A stretch of DNA of 64,000 bases from Bacteroides ovatus (GTDB lineage: Bacteria > Bacteroidota > Bacteroidia > Bacteroidales > Bacteroidaceae), in the NCBI RefSeq assembly GCF_001314995.1, contig NZ_CP012938.1, positions 6,386,001 to 6,450,000 of the forward strand. The letters run 5' to 3'. This document shows positions 60,786 to 64,000 of this stretch, piece by piece. Positions within the stretch are counted from its first letter, which is position 1. Every line of letters begins with the position of its first letter. The notes beneath the pieces were generated by a model. The model was not told the origin of the DNA. It ran no database searches and was given only the letters and a program-made list of their open reading frames with translations. A program made the position numbers and the translations under genes.

Positions 60786-62819
60786 ATGAAAATCAATTTG
60801 AAACGTGATAGATTAACAGGTATACTTCTCGTGGCGATGATGTTCGTCGGTATGAATGTATCCGCCCAACGGATCCGCGTGCAGGGGCATATCACAAACC
60901 CGCAGGGGAAAAGTGTTCCGAATGTAAATGTGTTGAATCCGGTCAATGACGAACGTATAGAAATGTCCGACGAGGATGGTCGTTACAGTGTCTTGGTTGA
61001 GAAAAACGGCTCGTTGAAGTTTACATGTGTCGGTTATGAAGACAAAACAGTGAAGGTGGCAGGAAAGCAGATTCTGAATGTAGTATTGAAAGATGCCGTC
61101 ATCGAACTGGACGAAGTAACGATTACTTCCAAAGTGAAGGACAAAGTGATTCCGGAACCTACGGACATCGAAATCAAAGGTAATTATTTCCATCTGAAAA
61201 CTCGTGTCCCGGTGCCTAAGGAGATGTTTAACTCACATCGTCGCTTGGTATTGCAGCCTTCCATTTATGATGTGACACTGAAAAAGCGTCTGTTGATGCG
61301 TCCTGTTGTATTCGACGGGGATACTTATAATACAACGCAAAATCGAATGTACGATTATGATATGGATAAAGATCCTTTGCACGATTACATCCGTGTGAAA
61401 ACTACTTCTTCACGCAAGGGGGATATTATTGCTTACCATGATTCTATCTATATAGAATATCTGCAACATGACTACCGTGCAGATGTGCATCTGGCGATGG
61501 AAAATTACCGGAATATCATTTATCGTGACTCTTTCTCCATTGCACGCGGAACGGTCAACCCGCTTCGTTTCTTGGAGTATAAATTCTCCGCTTTCAGCCT
61601 GACGGACGAGAAATACCTTCCGAAACCCGTGATGCAGTTGCGGGATACGAAAGGTGAGGTAAACTTAACCTTCCTGGTAGGTAAAGCCGACCTGGATGAT
61701 AAGAATCCACAAAATCAGGTGGAACTGAACCGATTGAATCAGGAATTGCGTGGTATTGAGACGAACCCGGATGCCTCTTTGAAGAGTTTTCATATTACGG
61801 GGGTGGCTTCGCCGGACGGTTCTTACGCGACGAATCTTCGTCTGGCAAAATTGCGTACGGATAAAGCCCTGGAACGTATACTGGCACAACTGGACCCGGA
61901 AACACGTAAACTGTTGGAGGTGAAATCGGATGCATCGGTTGCCTCCTGGAAGGAGGTAGCTGAATTGCTGAAAAAAAACTCCAAGCCGGAACTGGCTAAA
62001 GAAGTAGAGGACTTAATCAAACAATATGCAGCTACTCCTTACCGGTTGAATGGGGTCTTGAAATCGAAACCTTTCTACAAAGAACTTGCGGCTACTTATC
62101 TGCCTAAATTGAGAAAGGTGCAATATACGTATGGTTATTCAATCTTCCGTTCTTTGACGGACGACGAGATTAGAGAACTTTACAGAAAGAATCCGAAGCA
62201 ACTGACCCGTTTCGAATATTACCGTATGATTACGACAGCAAAAACTCCCGACGAAAGGGAAAAGTATTGCAGGGAAGCTCTTGAACTTTATGATAACTTT
62301 ACGTATGCAGCCAATGAACTGGCAGTGGCAACGATACAGAAAGATACTCCGGATTCACGTATTCTCGAACCGTTTGTCAGTAAATCGGCACCGGCGGAGT
62401 TATTGTCCAATCAGGCTATTGCCTTGCTGCACGAAGGGAAATATACAAAAGCGGATTCAGTCTTGACATTGGTTCCCGAAGAAGCGGTTTCTGAAGATTT
62501 GCAGGCCATCGTTCAGGCATTGGCCGGTTATTATAATGATGCTTTCGAAAAGGTGGCGGCTACCAGTCCTTTCAATGAGGTGGTGATGCTGCTGGCAATG
62601 AAGAAGAATCAGGAAGCATGGGATAAGATTTCTACCATAGATGTAGAGACCGCCCGCGAATATTATATAAAAGCGATTGCCGCCAACCGCCTGGAGAAAA
62701 TAGGTGATGCGATTATGAGCATTGAGAAGGCCCTTGAACTTGATCCTTCCTTATTGGAAGTAGCGAAGGTGGACGGTGATATTATTGACTTGCTGCCGGA
62801 AGAGCAGAAAATTAAATAA
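60786..62819 (+). CDS. CarboxypepD_reg/OmpA-like/TPR envelope protein
   Basis: Exported protein of 677 aa (signal peptide ending NVSAQ). Residues 29-110 form a carboxypeptidase-regulatory-like domain (VQGHITNPQGKSVPNVNVLNP...VGYEDKTVKV). The middle region (about 120-330) is all-beta and unassigned. A degenerate OmpA-C-like segment covers about 330-375, where FHITGVASPDGSYATNLRLAKLRTDKALERIL parallels the family G-x-x-D...N..L...RA..V pattern. The C-terminal half is alpha-helical with TPR-like repeats (LLSNQAIALLHEGKYTKADSVL, AMKKNQEAWDKI, AIMSIEKALELDPSLLEV). It probably links outer membrane and peptidoglycan or assembles surface structures. It is operonic with its neighbours. Confidence 0.8.
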   Translation: MKINLKRDRLTGILLVAMMFVGMNVSAQRIRVQGHITNPQGKSVPNVNVLNPVNDERIEMSDEDGRYSVLVEKNGSLKFTCVGYEDKTVKVAGKQILNVVLKDAVIELDEVTITSKVKDKVIPEPTDIEIKGNYFHLKTRVPVPKEMFNSHRRLVLQPSIYDVTLKKRLLMRPVVFDGDTYNTTQNRMYDYDMDKDPLHDYIRVKTTSSRKGDIIAYHDSIYIEYLQHDYRADVHLAMENYRNIIYRDSFSIARGTVNPLRFLEYKFSAFSLTDEKYLPKPVMQLRDTKGEVNLTFLVGKADLDDKNPQNQVELNRLNQELRGIETNPDASLKSFHITGVASPDGSYATNLRLAKLRTDKALERILAQLDPETRKLLEVKSDASVASWKEVAELLKKNSKPELAKEVEDLIKQYAATPYRLNGVLKSKPFYKELAATYLPKLRKVQYTYGYSIFRSLTDDEIRELYRKNPKQLTRFEYYRMITTAKTPDEREKYCREALELYDNFTYAANELAVATIQKDTPDSRILEPFVSKSAPAELLSNQAIALLHEGKYTKADSVLTLVPEEAVSEDLQAIVQALAGYYNDAFEKVAATSPFNEVVMLLAMKKNQEAWDKISTIDVETAREYYIKAIAANRLEKIGDAIMSIEKALELDPSLLEVAKVDGDIIDLLPEEQKIK

Positions 62820-62843
62820 TGATATATACAACAAGAGTAAACG

Positions 62844-64000
62844 ATGAATATCTTCAGAATCAACAATAAATATGTAGCAGTGGCAATCTTCCTGATGCTT
62901 GCTGTTACCTTACAGGCACAGGATTATGGTGCATTGCAATATATGTTACAGAAACGGCCTGCAAATGAAAAGTTCGAGAGCAATAAATTCAATGAACATC
63001 TCTTTTTCTCTGCCGGAATAGGGCCATACAGCTTGTTAACAAGTGGAGATAGTCAGGATGGAATGGGAATGACCGCCCATCTCTTTATGGGAAAGTGGAT
63101 TACTCCGGTCCATGGACTTCGGATAGGGGTGAATTTAGGTTATCTGCCGTCGAGTATCTACGATTCTAAAATAAAAAAGGGTGGCGGCAGCCTGGACTAT
63201 CTGTTGAATATGTCCTCCCTGGCATACGGATACAATGCAAACCGTTGTTTTGAGTTAGTAGGGATTGCAGGTATAGAAGCCGGTTATTCTAAGGTGGGCG
63301 ACAATAGCGATCGTTCCGAAAAGTATCCGGATTTGAAAGGCGGCGGTCAGCTTTATTACGGCGCTCATCTCGGTTTACAGGGAAATGTACGTCTTTCTTC
63401 TACATTGGATTTGTTTGTAGAACCGCGGATCGGATGGTATAATGACGGTTTTGCGTATACGGAAAGTTGGAGAAACTATAAAATGGCTGGTTCGGTTCTG
63501 GTAGGTCTGACCTATATGCCTGCTGCTCCGATGGGAACTAAGATTCATTTCGATGATTTCGATAAAAGTTCCTTCCTGAATCATATGTTTATCTCTTTAT
63601 CCGGTGGTATCAGTACACTGAAAGTTCCGGGAATCAAGAATACGATTAAAGGATTAGGTCCCCAGTTCTCTGCCGGAATCGGTAAATGGTTCAGTCCTTC
63701 TTCCGGTCTGCGTTTGTCCGGAACAGTTGGACTTTCGGATACTCCTTCGGGCAGCGCAAGCGGCTACTTTAAACATGTCGATCTGCATGCGGACTATCTG
63801 TTGAATATCAATAATGTTCTTTGGGGATATGATGAAGACAGAATATTTAGTCTGATCGGTATTGCCGGAGTTAACCTGGCAGGTACGAAAGGAGTGGATA
63901 AAACCGCCAAGTATGCTCCGGGAATAGGAGTCGGTGTGCAAGGAAGTTTCCGTATCAACCGTTCTGTGGATTTATTTATAGAACCTCGCTTCAATGTGTA
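62844..64000 (+). CDS. Tandem outer-membrane beta-barrel-domain protein, 3' end outside window
   Basis: The frame is open from ATG 62844 to the window end (385 complete codons) and is in no way interrupted. The signal peptide is AVAIFLMLAVTLQAQ. Two homologous segments follow each other. The first (about 50-235) has HLFFSAGIGPYSLL, KWITPVHGLRIGVNLGYLPSS, LVGIAGIEAGYSK and STLDLFVEPRIG. The second (about 255-385) has HMFISLSGGISTLKV, KWFSPSSGLRLSGTVGLSDTP, LIGIAGVNLAGTK and RSVDLFIEPRFNV. Each looks like an outer-membrane beta-barrel unit of 8 or so strands. More repeats may follow. It starts 24 bp after the OmpA-like gene, so it is the third gene of that operon. Confidence 0.78.
   Translation, partial: MNIFRINNKYVAVAIFLMLAVTLQAQDYGALQYMLQKRPANEKFESNKFNEHLFFSAGIGPYSLLTSGDSQDGMGMTAHLFMGKWITPVHGLRIGVNLGYLPSSIYDSKIKKGGGSLDYLLNMSSLAYGYNANRCFELVGIAGIEAGYSKVGDNSDRSEKYPDLKGGGQLYYGAHLGLQGNVRLSSTLDLFVEPRIGWYNDGFAYTESWRNYKMAGSVLVGLTYMPAAPMGTKIHFDDFDKSSFLNHMFISLSGGISTLKVPGIKNTIKGLGPQFSAGIGKWFSPSSGLRLSGTVGLSDTPSGSASGYFKHVDLHADYLLNINNVLWGYDEDRIFSLIGIAGVNLAGTKGVDKTAKYAPGIGVGVQGSFRINRSVDLFIEPRFNV

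Overview
The window looks like Bacteroides chromosome, close to B. thetaiotaomicron. The evidence is several SusC/SusD pairs, ECF sigma/FecR anti-sigma pairs, Bacteroides-type promoters (a -7 box TAnnTTTG with a TTTG-like -33 box about 19-20 nt upstream), almost no Shine-Dalgarno sequences, DUF1735/NigD/DUF4248-type families, and a gene of the BT4734 family lying near pflB. The genus is well supported. The species is a guess from remembered gene neighbourhoods.

Layout. 1-7.6 kb: the tail of a DUF488 gene, then a menaquinone operon made of a HAD-hydrolase/MenI-type thioesterase fusion, menF, menD, menB, menC and menE. menA and menH are not in the window. 7.6-24.1 kb: a polysaccharide-utilization-like locus. 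A leftward ECF sigma factor faces a rightward run: FGE-like/Asp-box (sialidase-fold) protein, FecR anti-sigma, SusC with an STN domain, SusD, GH18 endoglycosidase, two DUF1735-LamG surface lipoproteins, a DUF1573 protein and a GH3 glycosidase. Host N-glycan or sialoglycan is the likely target, by inference. 24.1-31.3 kb: divergent dps/oxyR, an aquaporin, a NigD-like lipoprotein, an ECF sigma paired with a membrane-anchored beta-barrel protein, and a second ECF/FecR pair.

31.3-43.4 kb: an AAA-ATPase/PD-(D/E)XK cassette with its own promoter and terminator sits between that FecR gene and its SusCD operon. The operon encodes SusC, SusD, a surface GDPD lipoprotein, a PKD/PQQ-propeller lipoprotein, a periplasmic GDPD and a GlpT/UhpT-type transporter. 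Read together, these form a TonB-dependent system for capturing glycerophosphodiesters and importing glycerol-3-phosphate, rather than a glycan locus.

43.4-49.3 kb: an accessory island. It has a small gene split by a frameshift in an A8 run, two toxin-antitoxin modules with palindromic operators over their promoters, and a two-armed module: leftward DUF4248 and a BT4734/VirE_N-VapE primase-helicase-like protein, and rightward an HU-like protein, a 63-aa holin-like membrane peptide and an N-acetylmuramoyl-L-alanine amidase. This set recurs in Bacteroides but has no known function. No integrase or transposase is visible.

49.3-57.1 kb: anaerobic energy metabolism, with pflB-pflA, two tRNA-Ser genes on the other strand, and a three-subunit [FeFe] hydrogenase (hydB-hydA-hydC). 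57.2-64 kb: a heparinase II/III-type polysaccharide lyase, then an envelope operon (DUF3575 protein, an OmpA-like/TPR protein, and a protein with duplicated beta-barrel domains that runs off the window). Intergenic DNA is rich in palindromes and short repeats, and one GTGAGGGT-type element occurs at two distant sites.
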